Source: an uncultured Sphingomonadaceae bacterium (GTDB taxonomy: Bacteria; Pseudomonadota; Alphaproteobacteria; Sphingomonadales; Sphingomonadaceae). From it: a DNA stretch of 64,000 bases. Made by a program: the position numbers and the translations under genes. The stretch is taken from contig CANMFX010000002.1 in the NCBI GenBank assembly GCA_947497315.1, positions 620,001 to 684,000 on the forward strand, in the 5' to 3' direction. Under the pieces are notes generated by a model that worked only from the letters and a program-made list of their open reading frames with translations, did no database searches and was not told where the DNA came from. The first letter of the stretch is position 1. Every line of letters begins with the position of its first letter. Shown one piece after another: positions 18,265 through 28,169 of this stretch.

Positions 18265-19331
18265 TGGATCCAAATAACATGAATGCACTGGATGCGGATA
18301 ACAGCGTCGAGGAACAAGCTGCCTACTGGTTTGCAAGGCTGCGTGCAGATAATGCCGGCAAAGGGGACCAACGGCGTTTCAAGGCGTGGCTCGAAAAATC
18401 GCCTGAACATGCCGAGGCTTATGCGTTGCAGGAAGAGGTCTGGACGGCAATGCAGGATAGTGCTGTCGATGACGAGATTATGGCGATGCGCCAAAATGCC
18501 CTCGCTGTGTCTGCAGGATCGAATAACAATAGCTGGATGAAATATGGCGCGATTGCGGCTTCTCTCCTGGTCGTAGTTGTTTCGATGGTGATGCTGAACC
18601 CCTTTGGGAATATGGGCAGTTCTAATGATGTGGATCCGTCCCAACAACTGGCCCAGGGTGGATCACAGTCTTCACCCATTTACAGGACGGCTATCGGTCA
18701 GAGATCGACGGTCAACCTGCCCGACGGTTCCGTTGTGGAGCTCAATACTGATAGTCTGGTCCAGATTAATTTTAGCGAGGACAGGCGTGACCTGATCCTG
18801 CTGCGCGGCGAAGCGTTGTTCGAAGTCGCCAAGGATGCCGATCGTCCTTTTGTCGTGGAAGCTGATGGCAAACTGGTTACAGCTATTGGTACGACTTTCT
18901 CGGTTCGGCGCAGCGATGACGAGGTGCGTGTGACCCTTATCGAAGGAATCGTGACGGTCGATCAGGATGACAGTGATACTGCCAATCCGGATGCGGTGAG
19001 CAAGAAACAGCTGAAACCGGGAGAGCAACTCATTGCGCAGGGTGGTCAGCCTTTCAAGGTCAATGTGATCGATACGGCCGTGGTGACAAGCTGGAAAGAT
19101 GGCCGCCTGATTTTTGACAATGAGCCGCTGGGCATGATTGTTCAGGAGGTGAACAGATATTCGTCACGCAAACTGGTGTTCGGCGATCCAACGCTTTCCG
19201 ACATGCGGGTTAGCGGTATTTTCCAGGTCGGTTCTGTTGACAGCTTTGCTGCAGCTCTCGAAGCATCATTCCCCGTCAGAAACAGCGCACCATCCGGTGA
19301 AGGCGACATCGTTCTCGACTGGAAAGAATGA
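18261..19331 (+). CDS. FecR-type anti-sigma / signal transducer
   Basis: 356 residues. A cytoplasmic N-terminal domain (1-85, AAYWFARLRADNAGKGDQR) binds the sigma factor. One membrane helix lies at about 93-113. The periplasmic FecR domain has TAIGQRSTVNLPDGSVVELN and FSVRRSDDEVRVTLIEGIV. The last 60 residues (LGMIVQEVNRYSSRKLVF) form the domain that meets the STN signalling domain of the receptor. It should sense receptor occupancy and release or activate the upstream sigma factor. The ATG overlaps the sigma gene by 4 bases. Confidence 0.92.
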   Translation: MMDPNNMNALDADNSVEEQAAYWFARLRADNAGKGDQRRFKAWLEKSPEHAEAYALQEEVWTAMQDSAVDDEIMAMRQNALAVSAGSNNNSWMKYGAIAASLLVVVVSMVMLNPFGNMGSSNDVDPSQQLAQGGSQSSPIYRTAIGQRSTVNLPDGSVVELNTDSLVQINFSEDRRDLILLRGEALFEVAKDADRPFVVEADGKLVTAIGTTFSVRRSDDEVRVTLIEGIVTVDQDDSDTANPDAVSKKQLKPGEQLIAQGGQPFKVNVIDTAVVTSWKDGRLIFDNEPLGMIVQEVNRYSSRKLVFGDPTLSDMRVSGIFQVGSVDSFAAALEASFPVRNSAPSGEGDIVLDWKE

Positions 19332-19508
19332 GCTTTAGCATCTGAAAAACATAGTCTTTTTCAAGAATAATCTACCCCAGAATCACTGATATTCCACCCC
19401 TATCTGAAAAAGATTTTGAGGGATGGTGAACCTCGCGCGTCTTACTTTTTGTGAGGCTAGTCAGCGGATGACTGACAGCCAGCAGGGAAAGAAAGACAGG
19501 GGATCAAT

Positions 19509-22500
19509 ATGCAATCTCGTTCGTTTAAGCTGTTGCAAGCAGCAATGCTAACCGGTGCCGCCAATATCGCAATCGTCGGATCGGCCCATGCCCAAGAACA
19601 GGCGATATCTTTCAATATGCCGGACCAGGCTTTGTCCTCTGCCCTGAAAAGCTATGCGCTCAAGACTGGAAAGAATCTTGTTTATCCGCCGGAGATAGTT
19701 GCGAATAAGCGGGCAAATGCCGTGTCCGGTCGTTTGACCCCGATACAGGCGCTGCGTCTGTTGCTACGCGATACAGCCATTTCCTTTCGTGAAATCGAAC
19801 CAAATGTACTGGCTCTCCGAATTGCAAATACATCACGGTTGTTGCGAAACAGAGCAGCACCATCAGCAACTGCGGCCTCCGCGGCGGCTGCCGTCGTTCA
19901 AAACACTTCTGCTGGAACGGCTATTCAAGACGATCGCTCTCCGGAAGGTCGTAGCACCGGTATAGTTTCTGGTACGGTCGTGAATACAAACACCGGTAGC
20001 GCTTTGCGGGGCGCATTGGTACGTATAGATGGAACCAACCTGGAAGCGGTTACCGATGATCGCGGCCAATATTATTTCCCCGCTGTCCCGCGCGGGCGGC
20101 AAGTTGTTCGGGTGGAATATCTGGGTGAGGAGGTAAAGACCGTCACCGTATCCGTATCGCCCGGATCACGTCAGCAAGCCAACGTACAGGTCGGTGAAGC
20201 CAACCAGGATATCGTTGTTTTCGGTTACCGAAGTTCTATTCAACAGGCGCTAAACAAGCAGAAAAATGCGGACAATAATGCTACTATCGTTTCGTCTGAT
20301 TTGCTGGGTGGTTTTCCGGCCGAAACGGTGTCGGAGGCGCTGCGACGTGTTCCTGGTGTAGCTTTTGGCAGAGACAATGCGACGGGAGAGGGCTCTCGTA
20401 TAACTGTGCGTGGTTTTAGTTCCGAAGCGATCAATGTACAGCTAAACGGACTGGAACTGCAGGGTACAAATTTTGAACGAACTGTTGATCTCAGTGGTTT
20501 TCTAGCTGACAATATTTCCGAAATCAGGATTCAGAAATCACTTCTCCCGAGTCACGAGTCGAACGGTTCTGGTGGCTTGGTAGAAATCGAGACCAAGTCA
20601 GGGCTCGACTATGGTGATTTTGCTCTAAACCTCAGCGCCGAAGGCGAGAGTGGTTTTGACCGGGCTTTTGGTGAGGAATATCAAATCGGTGGCACCATCG
20701 CCAAAAAAATCACCAATAATTTTGGCGTGGCTGCGACTCTGCAATATCGCAAAACAGACCGGACCAATTACGATATTGGTATCTTGAGTAGTACACCGCA
20801 AGTATTGCCAGCTGGATTTACCAGCGGCGCTCTTGTGCCGCCACCAGCGCAATTTCCGTTTGATCCCGAGTTTGAAAGTCGCTTACTAACGGGGGCCAAC
20901 TATTTTCAGCGCGATCGTGACGAAGAGAATCTGTTGGCATCTGTCAATCTAGCGTGGGACATTGGTTCGCATACGAAGTTGCGTCTTGATCTTCAGCGCA
21001 ACCAGCGTGACGTTGTTACCGAAAATTCCCGAACAGCCATCAGCTATCGCACCAGGGGCGTGGATATGCCTATTCCTGAGCTGGGAGGAGAAGTTCGTCG
21101 GCGGACCACATTGTCAGGTCTGGCGCCGGTGACTGCGTTGAATGTCGTCGATCAGCAGATACGAAGTAGTTCTATCAGCCTGCGCGGTGATACAGTTCTC
21201 GACCGCTGGACGTTCAACTACAAAGCAGGTTATTCGAAAGCCAAAGCGCAATCCAACAATGTCAATTTGACGCTGATCGCTAATGTACTTAACAATTTGA
21301 CGGGCATTATTGATCCCGCGACGGCGGTGATCAATCCTGACGATGATGCCGCCATGACTCCTCGGATCGTAGACGGCGGGTACGTGATTGCATCCAACGG
21401 TATCCCAATCCCTTCCTTGACGGAGCAGGGATTTGCTATCGTCAATGATCCAAGTCAGTATAATTTGACCAATGCTTCCCGGACGATAACCGACAGCCCT
21501 ACCGAAGCTTATTTTTTGGAAGGCAGTGCAAGGTATGAGTTCGGTGGAGGCTTCCTAAATTATCTTGAAGCTGGCGGTAAATATGACCGGAGCAAACGGC
21601 GGTCTGCGGATGACCGTTTTGCCACCGCGACCAGGGGATTTTTGAAACCCAGCGTCAACTACTCCAGAATATTTGGCCGGAACACGACGGCGGATGATAT
21701 AGCTCCCGGGCTTCTGGATTTCCCTACCTTGGCTGATATCGGAAGTGATGGATTTGTATTTCCAGCGATTAAGCCACGTTCGATTGATACCATTTTCGAT
21801 GCACTTGCTGGTTTAACGGCAGATGACCCTGCGACGGCGTTCAACGAAGAAAGATATCGCTTTACTGATGCAACCACACTTGATCCGATAGCGGACGTCG
21901 GCGGACTGTTGCCAGCGACTACTAAGGAAAAAAGGTTGGCCGCTTATCTGGAGGCTAAAGTTGTTTTCGGCGATTTTGATGCGATTGGCGGTGTGCGGTT
22001 TGAGAGCGTAGATCGCAATGGAACAGTATTAAGTGCGCCCTCTGTGCGACTTAACCAGCCGGGAGTGCAAAGGGAACCACGGGCCACGTTTGTCAGTGCT
22101 GGATTGGTCAATTTTGTGGACGTATCAGGAACGACCTCGACCTGGACACCGAGCATATTGGTAAACTATCGTCCGATGGACAATCTGGTCGCCCGGTTCG
22201 GTTATTTCAGGTCGACGGTTAACCCCGATTTCAGGCTTATTCGAAGCACGAACAGAATATCGATAGACTTACGACCGAATTTTGCTTCCGTAAATATCCG
22301 CGAAGCAAATCCTGATCTGAAACCGTCTACAACCGACAATTTTGACCTTGATGTAGCTTATTATTTCCAGGATACACCAGGCCTCATCAGGGCAGGGCTT
22401 TTTTACAAGAAAATCTCCAACAACTTTACCAATGTATTTTTCCAACTGGCACCAAATGAAACTGTGCGCCAGAGGGTGCTGGATACTTTCGGGCAACTTG

Positions 22501-23120
22501 CAATAGATCGACCTGACCTCGTTGATTTTGCTCCGGATACAGCATTTACTTTAAATCGACCGGAAAATGGTGAAGGCGGAAAAATCTATGGCTTTGAGTT
22601 GGAGTTGATCCGGCAATTGGATTTTCTTCCAGGTTTTCTAAAGGATTTTGGTGTTCTGGGTAATTTAACTTACACTAAAGGTGATTTCCCAACATTGGTT
22701 ACGGCATTCACGCCTCCTCCTCGTCAGGTGACGCAGTTGTCGCTGGATCGCCCGTTGGCAGATCAAGCAGCTTGGGTTTATAACGCGTCTATAAACTATG
22801 CCAAAGGCGGGTTTGATGGCCGCCTGATTTACACACGGCAAAGCCAGACTGTTACCTCTTACACCGCCAGGGATATTAATAGTATTTTGCCGGCGTTCTC
22901 GACGCTTGATCTAAGACTGTCCTACACATTTGATAAATTCGGTAGCAATTGGACGGTTTTCGTGGAGGGCGATGATCTGCTTAGAGGATCAAAAGAGGCG
23001 GATATCCGAAACGCTTCGGGCCCTACTCCTGGCCGATCAGATGCAGACTTCTTCTTTCCCAATACCTATCAATTTAATGGTGGTCGCAGCGTGACGATGG
23101 GCGTCCGAGCTCGGTTCTAG
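19509..23120 (+). CDS. TonB-dependent receptor with STN and carboxypeptidase-regulatory domains
   Basis: 1203 residues in the outer membrane. A signal peptide (1-29, ending SAHAQ) is followed by the STN signalling domain (about 31-100), which talks to FecR. Next is a carboxypeptidase-regulatory-like beta domain (about 155-225, SALRGALVRIDGTNLEAVTD), a TonB box-like QDIVVFGYR, a plug (SEALRRVPGVAFGRDNATGE) and a very long 22-strand barrel ending GGRSVTMGVRARF. Receptors of this size usually take up peptides, glycans or protein-bound ligands rather than simple siderophores. Regulated by the FecI/FecR pair just upstream; the M16 protease lies downstream. Confidence 0.93.
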   Translation: MQSRSFKLLQAAMLTGAANIAIVGSAHAQEQAISFNMPDQALSSALKSYALKTGKNLVYPPEIVANKRANAVSGRLTPIQALRLLLRDTAISFREIEPNVLALRIANTSRLLRNRAAPSATAASAAAAVVQNTSAGTAIQDDRSPEGRSTGIVSGTVVNTNTGSALRGALVRIDGTNLEAVTDDRGQYYFPAVPRGRQVVRVEYLGEEVKTVTVSVSPGSRQQANVQVGEANQDIVVFGYRSSIQQALNKQKNADNNATIVSSDLLGGFPAETVSEALRRVPGVAFGRDNATGEGSRITVRGFSSEAINVQLNGLELQGTNFERTVDLSGFLADNISEIRIQKSLLPSHESNGSGGLVEIETKSGLDYGDFALNLSAEGESGFDRAFGEEYQIGGTIAKKITNNFGVAATLQYRKTDRTNYDIGILSSTPQVLPAGFTSGALVPPPAQFPFDPEFESRLLTGANYFQRDRDEENLLASVNLAWDIGSHTKLRLDLQRNQRDVVTENSRTAISYRTRGVDMPIPELGGEVRRRTTLSGLAPVTALNVVDQQIRSSSISLRGDTVLDRWTFNYKAGYSKAKAQSNNVNLTLIANVLNNLTGIIDPATAVINPDDDAAMTPRIVDGGYVIASNGIPIPSLTEQGFAIVNDPSQYNLTNASRTITDSPTEAYFLEGSARYEFGGGFLNYLEAGGKYDRSKRRSADDRFATATRGFLKPSVNYSRIFGRNTTADDIAPGLLDFPTLADIGSDGFVFPAIKPRSIDTIFDALAGLTADDPATAFNEERYRFTDATTLDPIADVGGLLPATTKEKRLAAYLEAKVVFGDFDAIGGVRFESVDRNGTVLSAPSVRLNQPGVQREPRATFVSAGLVNFVDVSGTTSTWTPSILVNYRPMDNLVARFGYFRSTVNPDFRLIRSTNRISIDLRPNFASVNIREANPDLKPSTTDNFDLDVAYYFQDTPGLIRAGLFYKKISNNFTNVFFQLAPNETVRQRVLDTFGQLAIDRPDLVDFAPDTAFTLNRPENGEGGKIYGFELELIRQLDFLPGFLKDFGVLGNLTYTKGDFPTLVTAFTPPPRQVTQLSLDRPLADQAAWVYNASINYAKGGFDGRLIYTRQSQTVTSYTARDINSILPAFSTLDLRLSYTFDKFGSNWTVFVEGDDLLRGSKEADIRNASGPTPGRSDADFFFPNTYQFNGGRSVTMGVRARF

Positions 23121-23135
23121 CTAAAATTACAGGCA

Positions 23136-23193
23136 TCTGTTTCCTGGGGGCGTTCCCAACCCCTTATACCCCGAATGAACCTCAGGAAACAGA
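23136..23193 (+). terminator. Inverted repeat after the TonB receptor gene
   Basis: An 11-bp perfect inverted repeat (TCTGTTTCCTG at 23136-23146, CAGGAAACAGA at 23183-23193) starts 16 bases after the receptor stop. The inner flanks can extend the stem by about three pairs. No T tract follows, so it could be an mRNA-stabilising or attenuating hairpin that lowers expression of the downstream protease rather than a full terminator. Confidence 0.5.
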
Positions 23194-23360
23194 ACCGTGA
23201 ATTACTTGTCTACGTCATCGGACCGGTGAAAGTGATGATGCCAAAAATGTAGCCTGAATATTGGTCTATTTGTTGAGGGTTTCGCATTCTTGTGCGTCTT
23301 ATATAGTAATAGCCTTAGAAAAAATCAGAATGCTTCCCCTGATTCCCCGGAGAATTAATA

Positions 23361-26264
23361 ATGCGACAGAAATCCCGTTTGCGATTTGCCCCGGCATTGT
23401 CTGCGACCCTTGCCTTGTTGGCAGTGAGCCCCGCAATGGCCAAAGGTGACGAAAGCAATGGCGGGTTTGCCCATGATGCTAGCGACCTGAAGCCGGATTC
23501 GCGGGTGGTTTACGGCACGCTTGCCAATGGCTTGCGCTATGCAGTTATGAAAAACAGTACGCCGAGCGGCGTCGCAGCGGTCCGGATGCGGATTGCCACC
23601 GGCTCGCTCAACGAGACGGAAGAGCAGAGAGGCATTGCTCATTTTCTTGAACATATGGCCTTTAACGGTTCGAAGAACGTTGCTGAAGGTGAGATGATCA
23701 AGCGCCTGGAGCGATATGGTCTGGCGTTTGGCGCAGATACCAATGCCAGTACTGGTTTCAGTCAGACCACCTACAAACTCAATCTGCCGACTGTAGGCGA
23801 CGAAATTTTGAACGAAGCCTTTTTTCTGATGCGTGAAACAGCGGAAAACCTGACTCTCGATGAAGAAGCCATCGAACGGGAACGCGGCGTGATTGCTTCG
23901 GAAAAACGCAGCCGGGATTCTATCACTTTCCGGGCTTTGATCGCCAATATGGGGTTCTTGACGGAAGGCAGTGGTTTGACTGATCGTTTGCCAATCGGTG
24001 TGGATGAAACCATCGCAACGATGCCGCGATCAGAATTTGTCAAATATTATCGCGGTTATTATCGCCCGGAAAATACTTTTATCGCGTTTATCGGTGACGT
24101 CGAAACTGATCTGGCAATCGAAAAGATCAAAACCTATTTCAGCGATTGGCGGCCGAAGACCAAAGCGCTCCCCCAGGCGAAGCTTCCACCTGCTGATATT
24201 GTCACGGGGAAAATTGGTTATCACCACCATGATGAAATCCTGACTTTTGTGTCCTTGGGATCACTGCAACCTTTCGAAAAATGGCCGGACAACAAGGCGA
24301 GACGGAAAGAGAGATTTTTGAGGGCCCTGGGCGCACAGATTGTCAATCGCCGGCTCGACCGCATGATTGATTCTGGTGAGGCGAATTTCCTGAACGGGTC
24401 CATCAGCCGCTATGCGCCGGAAGATACTGTTGACGCGTGGATCATTCGGCTACGCAGCGGGCCGGACAATTGGAAAGAAGCATTGGCGGCAGGAGATCAG
24501 GAAATCCGGAGGGCGCTGGCCTACGGTTTTTCGCAAGCCGAACTGGATGAGGTTATTGCAAGGCAACGCAAAGCGCAGCAGGTTGCTGTAGATCGCAAGG
24601 ATACGCGGAAAACCTATGCGAGACTTGAATATAACTATGCCAAGGAGCTGGTGGACAGTTTCGCCAACGAACGTGTGTTCACTGCACCGGAAGACAGCCT
24701 TGCGCGTTTTGACGAGTTTGTCGCGGAAATAACGCTGGAGGACGTGGAACGCGTGTTTCGTGAACGTTGGGCAGGCTTTGAAGAGCCTGTAGTTTATCTC
24801 GCCACCAGCCAAAAAATTGATAATCCTGAAAAGGAGATAAGGTCGGCATTTCTGGCATCCCGTCAAATTGCTGTTTCAGCACCGGAAAGCCAGCAGGCCA
24901 CAAAATTTGCCTATACCGAATTCGGAGAACCCGGCCGCGTTGAAAAAGAATCCTATCTGGCAGATGCCGATGCCTATACCATCACCTTTGCCAATAACGT
25001 GCGGCTGAACTTCAAGCAGACGGATTTCGATGCTGATACGATTGGTATCCGCGTGAGAGTGGGTAGTGGTTTCCTTTCTATGCCAGAGAAAAGCGAAGAG
25101 TTGCGCAGACTGGCGGAAAATCTCCTCAGCCGCAGCGGTGTGGAGGGGCATAGCGCAGATGATCTGCAAACACTGTTTGCAGGCAAGAATGTCGGAGCCC
25201 GTGTTCGCCTGCGTCCTGATAACGATGCTTTGGAAGTTATCGGTCGCACGGACCCGAAAGACTTTGCTGATCAGATGAACTTGATGACAGCACATATCAC
25301 GGCGCCTGCTTATCGTGAGCAGACGGCCAAACGCTATCATAAGAAAATGAGGGCTTGGTACCCAACCCACAAAGCTTCACCGATGACGGTCGCGGAAAAG
25401 GAATTGCCTCGGATGATCCGCTCGGGTGATCCGCGTTATGGTTTTTCTGATCTGGAGGCCTTTTTGTCTCCCGGAATCCAGGATGTCCGGGACTGGATTG
25501 ACCCACAGCTTCAAAACGGTTTGATAGAAATTACTATCGTGGGTGACATCGAGAGGGCCATTGCCATCGCTGAGGTTGCGCGGACATTTGGAGCTTTGCC
25601 AGAACGTGCTGACAACAAAGGTGCGTTTCCGGAGATGCGTAATCTGGAATTTCCGTCACAGCCTGCCGAACCATTTACATATTATCATCAGGGTAATTCT
25701 GATCAGGCCATGGTGCGGGTATATTGGCCCGCGCCGGATGCTTCCGACCCCAAAGATCCTCTGCGTATGCAGGTCTTGCGCAGCATATTCCGCAACCGCT
25801 TATCGAACGTTCTTCGGGAAGATATGGGACTGACCTATTCGCCAGGCGCCGGGATGTTCGTGAGCAATCTATATGATGATTACGGTTATATGTTCGCCAG
25901 CGTAACAGCGGCACCTGAAAAGGCCGGTGAAGTTCGTCAGGCCATATTGCAGGTCGGAAAACAACTGGCAGCGGAGTCCATTGATGAAGATGTTTTTCAA
26001 CGGGCGTTGAAGCCGATCATCGATGATATTGACAGCTCACTAGAGAATAATGGTTATTGGATGAGCGTGCTCCGAGATGCGCAAACGAGTGGATATGGAA
26101 TGGTTCGGCATCGCATGCGTGAGAGCGTTTTGCGTGAAATGACGGTTAAGGACATTAGCGTTATGGCGAAGCGGATCTTCGGGTCCAACGCCGCAGTGGC
26201 TGCATATATTCTTCCTGCGCCGGAAGAAAATGATGAGGCGGAAGTGGCGCTGATATCGGATTGA
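23361..26264 (+). CDS. Periplasmic M16 (insulinase/pitrilysin) zinc protease
   Basis: 967 residues. A signal peptide (1-27, ending SPAMA) sends it to the periplasm. The inverted zinc motif HFLEH is at residues 94-98 and the third ligand lies in LDEEAIERERGVIASEKRSR about 75 residues on. A second, inactive M16 half occupies the C-terminus, giving the four-domain clamshell of the PqqL/FusC group. Shine-Dalgarno GGAG precedes the ATG. Placed after a FecIR-controlled TonB receptor, it probably digests the imported polypeptide or a carrier. That link is inferred from gene order. Confidence 0.9.
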   Translation: MRQKSRLRFAPALSATLALLAVSPAMAKGDESNGGFAHDASDLKPDSRVVYGTLANGLRYAVMKNSTPSGVAAVRMRIATGSLNETEEQRGIAHFLEHMAFNGSKNVAEGEMIKRLERYGLAFGADTNASTGFSQTTYKLNLPTVGDEILNEAFFLMRETAENLTLDEEAIERERGVIASEKRSRDSITFRALIANMGFLTEGSGLTDRLPIGVDETIATMPRSEFVKYYRGYYRPENTFIAFIGDVETDLAIEKIKTYFSDWRPKTKALPQAKLPPADIVTGKIGYHHHDEILTFVSLGSLQPFEKWPDNKARRKERFLRALGAQIVNRRLDRMIDSGEANFLNGSISRYAPEDTVDAWIIRLRSGPDNWKEALAAGDQEIRRALAYGFSQAELDEVIARQRKAQQVAVDRKDTRKTYARLEYNYAKELVDSFANERVFTAPEDSLARFDEFVAEITLEDVERVFRERWAGFEEPVVYLATSQKIDNPEKEIRSAFLASRQIAVSAPESQQATKFAYTEFGEPGRVEKESYLADADAYTITFANNVRLNFKQTDFDADTIGIRVRVGSGFLSMPEKSEELRRLAENLLSRSGVEGHSADDLQTLFAGKNVGARVRLRPDNDALEVIGRTDPKDFADQMNLMTAHITAPAYREQTAKRYHKKMRAWYPTHKASPMTVAEKELPRMIRSGDPRYGFSDLEAFLSPGIQDVRDWIDPQLQNGLIEITIVGDIERAIAIAEVARTFGALPERADNKGAFPEMRNLEFPSQPAEPFTYYHQGNSDQAMVRVYWPAPDASDPKDPLRMQVLRSIFRNRLSNVLREDMGLTYSPGAGMFVSNLYDDYGYMFASVTAAPEKAGEVRQAILQVGKQLAAESIDEDVFQRALKPIIDDIDSSLENNGYWMSVLRDAQTSGYGMVRHRMRESVLREMTVKDISVMAKRIFGSNAAVAAYILPAPEENDEAEVALISD

Positions 26265-26337
26265 GTTTCCCGGATGGCGCAGAGCCTGTCCAAGTTATAC
26301 CATTGAAACTTTGTGGTAATTGGCTAATCATCGATTG

Positions 26338-27069
26338 ATGAACTCCGAACCAGTTAAGCGCAGCAGTGCTGCGAGTCAGTCCGGTCACAATTTTCGCTAT
26401 TTCGATTTTGTGATGGCGGCCTTTGTGACCATCCTGCTGCTTTCCAATATTATCGGAGCGGCGAAGCCGACTTTTGTGACCATCAGTGGGGAGCAATGGG
26501 TTTACGGTGCTGGTATCCTTTTCTTTCCACTAGGATATGTGATTGGCGATATTCTGACTGAGGTCTACGGTTACGCGCGGGCTCGGCGGGTCATCTGGGC
26601 GGGTTTTGCTGCGATGGTCTTTATGGCCTTCATGAGCTGGGTCGTTGTGTCTTTACCACCTGCCGATGGCTGGGAAGGGCAGGCCGCCTATGAAAGTGTT
26701 TTCGGTCAGGTCCCACGCATTGTTGCCGCCTCAATTCTCGCTTTCTGGGCCGGAGAGTTCGTGAACAGCTATGTCATGGCACGGATGAAAGTCTGGACAC
26801 AGGGCAGGGCGCTATGGTCTCGAACCATTGGCTCAACGGTGGTTGGACAGGGGGTGGATAGCCTGATTTTCTATCCCTTGGCCTTTTGGGGCGTCTGGGA
26901 AACGTCGGCCGTGCTGACCGTGATGGTGACCAATTGGCTGCTCAAGGTCCTGTGGGAAGCGGTGCTGACACCGGTTACCTATGCAGTAGTGGGCTGGCTG
27001 AAGCGGCGTGAGGGTGTCGATATTTACGATGAATCCACCAATTTTACACCATTCAGTACCAAAACCTGA
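26338..27069 (+). CDS. Queuosine precursor transporter, YhhQ family
   Basis: 243 residues from the ATG at 26338; a TTG at 26320 is an alternative. Six membrane helices with the family signatures LLLSNIIGAAKPTFVTISG, FFPLGYVIGDILTEVYGYAR and VVGQGVDSLIFYPLAFWGVW. Members of this family (YhhQ/QPTR) import preQ0 or preQ1 for synthesis of the modified tRNA base queuosine. No queuosine genes are nearby. The last 20 residues are polar and cytoplasmic. Confidence 0.9.
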   Translation: MNSEPVKRSSAASQSGHNFRYFDFVMAAFVTILLLSNIIGAAKPTFVTISGEQWVYGAGILFFPLGYVIGDILTEVYGYARARRVIWAGFAAMVFMAFMSWVVVSLPPADGWEGQAAYESVFGQVPRIVAASILAFWAGEFVNSYVMARMKVWTQGRALWSRTIGSTVVGQGVDSLIFYPLAFWGVWETSAVLTVMVTNWLLKVLWEAVLTPVTYAVVGWLKRREGVDIYDESTNFTPFSTKT

Positions 27070-27080
27070 TCACCGGATTA

Positions 27081-27512
27081 TTATCGAAGGAATCCGCTTT
27101 TTTCTGCCCAGCGTGCGAATATCAGAAAAGCGACCGCAAGAATGGGGATGGATATGGGCATGAACCATCCGTTCTGGCTGAAATAGTCCGCATAGCCGTC
27201 GAGAATGAAATAGCTGGCGAACTGGATCAGCACCGCGATCAGAGACATTAGGAACAGCCTTACTGCTATCCGCCTGCGCAATAGCAGCATGATCGACCCC
27301 ATGAAACCGCCAATGACCGCAACCGCAAAGGCGGCCGATGCCCAGAAGGGCCGATTGACAAACAGATTTTGCTCCAGCTCAGTCATACCGGCGAGCTTTT
27401 CGGCCGTCATCATGATGTCATTGGCATAGGCACCGATACCAAGGCCATTCCATATCAAGGCGAATATTCCCAGGGCCCAGAACCAGACAGGCGGTTTCTT
27501 ATCTTGTGTCAT
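27081..27512 (-). CDS. Small four-helix membrane protein
   Basis: 143 residues from the ATG at 27512, fixed by a strong GGAGGAG seven bases upstream; the longer open frame to 28007 overlaps another gene and is rejected. Four membrane helices are visible: FWALGIFALIWNGLGIGAYA, a second with AVAVIGGFMGSIMLLL, a third with FLMSLIAVLIQFASYFIL and a fourth near the end. Similar small proteins in sphingomonads are often labelled sugar transporter without evidence. Function unknown. It is convergent with the YhhQ gene. Confidence 0.75.
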   Translation of the reverse strand: MTQDKKPPVWFWALGIFALIWNGLGIGAYANDIMMTAEKLAGMTELEQNLFVNRPFWASAAFAVAVIGGFMGSIMLLLRRRIAVRLFLMSLIAVLIQFASYFILDGYADYFSQNGWFMPISIPILAVAFLIFARWAEKSGFLR

Positions 27513-27653
27513 AAATTTGCTCCTCCCAACATGCCTGGTCATCATAGCAAGAAACACGGGAAAAAAATCTCTTTTTGCCTGCGGTGCTTTGCCATTCTGC
27601 CCGAGCGAGATTATTCGTTCGCAGTCCTTCTTTTTTGGCGATAGTCTGTACGA

Positions 27654-28169
27654 ATGATAGCGGACAATAAACCGGTCATCATGACCGCTGTGATGGGCAA
27701 ACAAGATCTCGCTTGGGCCGATGCGCTGCGTCGGAAATATTATCCGGCGGAGCGTAACGTCCTGCCTGCGCATATCACGCTGTTTCATCATCTGCCGCCG
27801 CAAGCATTGGACGAGATCAAGCAGGCGGTGAAAGACATGACCCGATATAACACGCCTCCGGTGACGTCTCTGCAGCGCCTCATCCACCTTGGCAGCGGGG
27901 TGGCCTATCAGCTGCATTCGCCCGACCTGCTGGCGATGCGAATGGAACTGGCGGACAGATTTCATGGGCTGCTGGTCGCTCAGGATCAGCAGACACCACG
28001 GTTGCATGTCACCGTACAGAACAAGGTGCCAGCAAAAGAAGCGAAGGCACTGTTGACAAAATTGTCACTGGATTTTGAACCGCGCCCATTTCAGATCAAA
28101 GGACTGGCACTGCATCATTATATGGATGGGCCTTGGCAATCTATTGGCGAATGGCCTTTTCGCGGTTAA
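27654..28169 (+). CDS. 2H phosphoesterase (2'-5' RNA ligase-like)
   Basis: 171 residues. Two HxT/S-type motifs spaced as in the 2H family are seen: HITLF (about residue 40) and HVTVQ (about 120). The family includes LigT/ThpR 2'-5' RNA ligases and cyclic phosphodiesterases; the exact RNA or nucleotide substrate cannot be read here. Starts divergently, 141 bases from the small membrane protein. Its end overlaps the end of the convergent flavoprotein gene by 4 bases. Confidence 0.8.
   Translation: MIADNKPVIMTAVMGKQDLAWADALRRKYYPAERNVLPAHITLFHHLPPQALDEIKQAVKDMTRYNTPPVTSLQRLIHLGSGVAYQLHSPDLLAMRMELADRFHGLLVAQDQQTPRLHVTVQNKVPAKEAKALLTKLSLDFEPRPFQIKGLALHHYMDGPWQSIGEWPFRG

Noticed and set aside
19332-19508. 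FecI-type promoter before the TonB receptor
   Set aside because: CGTCTTAC and GAACC occur, but they are only a few bases apart, so no credible -35/-10 pair could be set.
27513-28007. N-terminal extension of the small membrane protein
   Set aside because: It overlaps the 2H phosphoesterase gene and lacks a ribosome site; a strong GGAGGAG marks the ATG at 27512.
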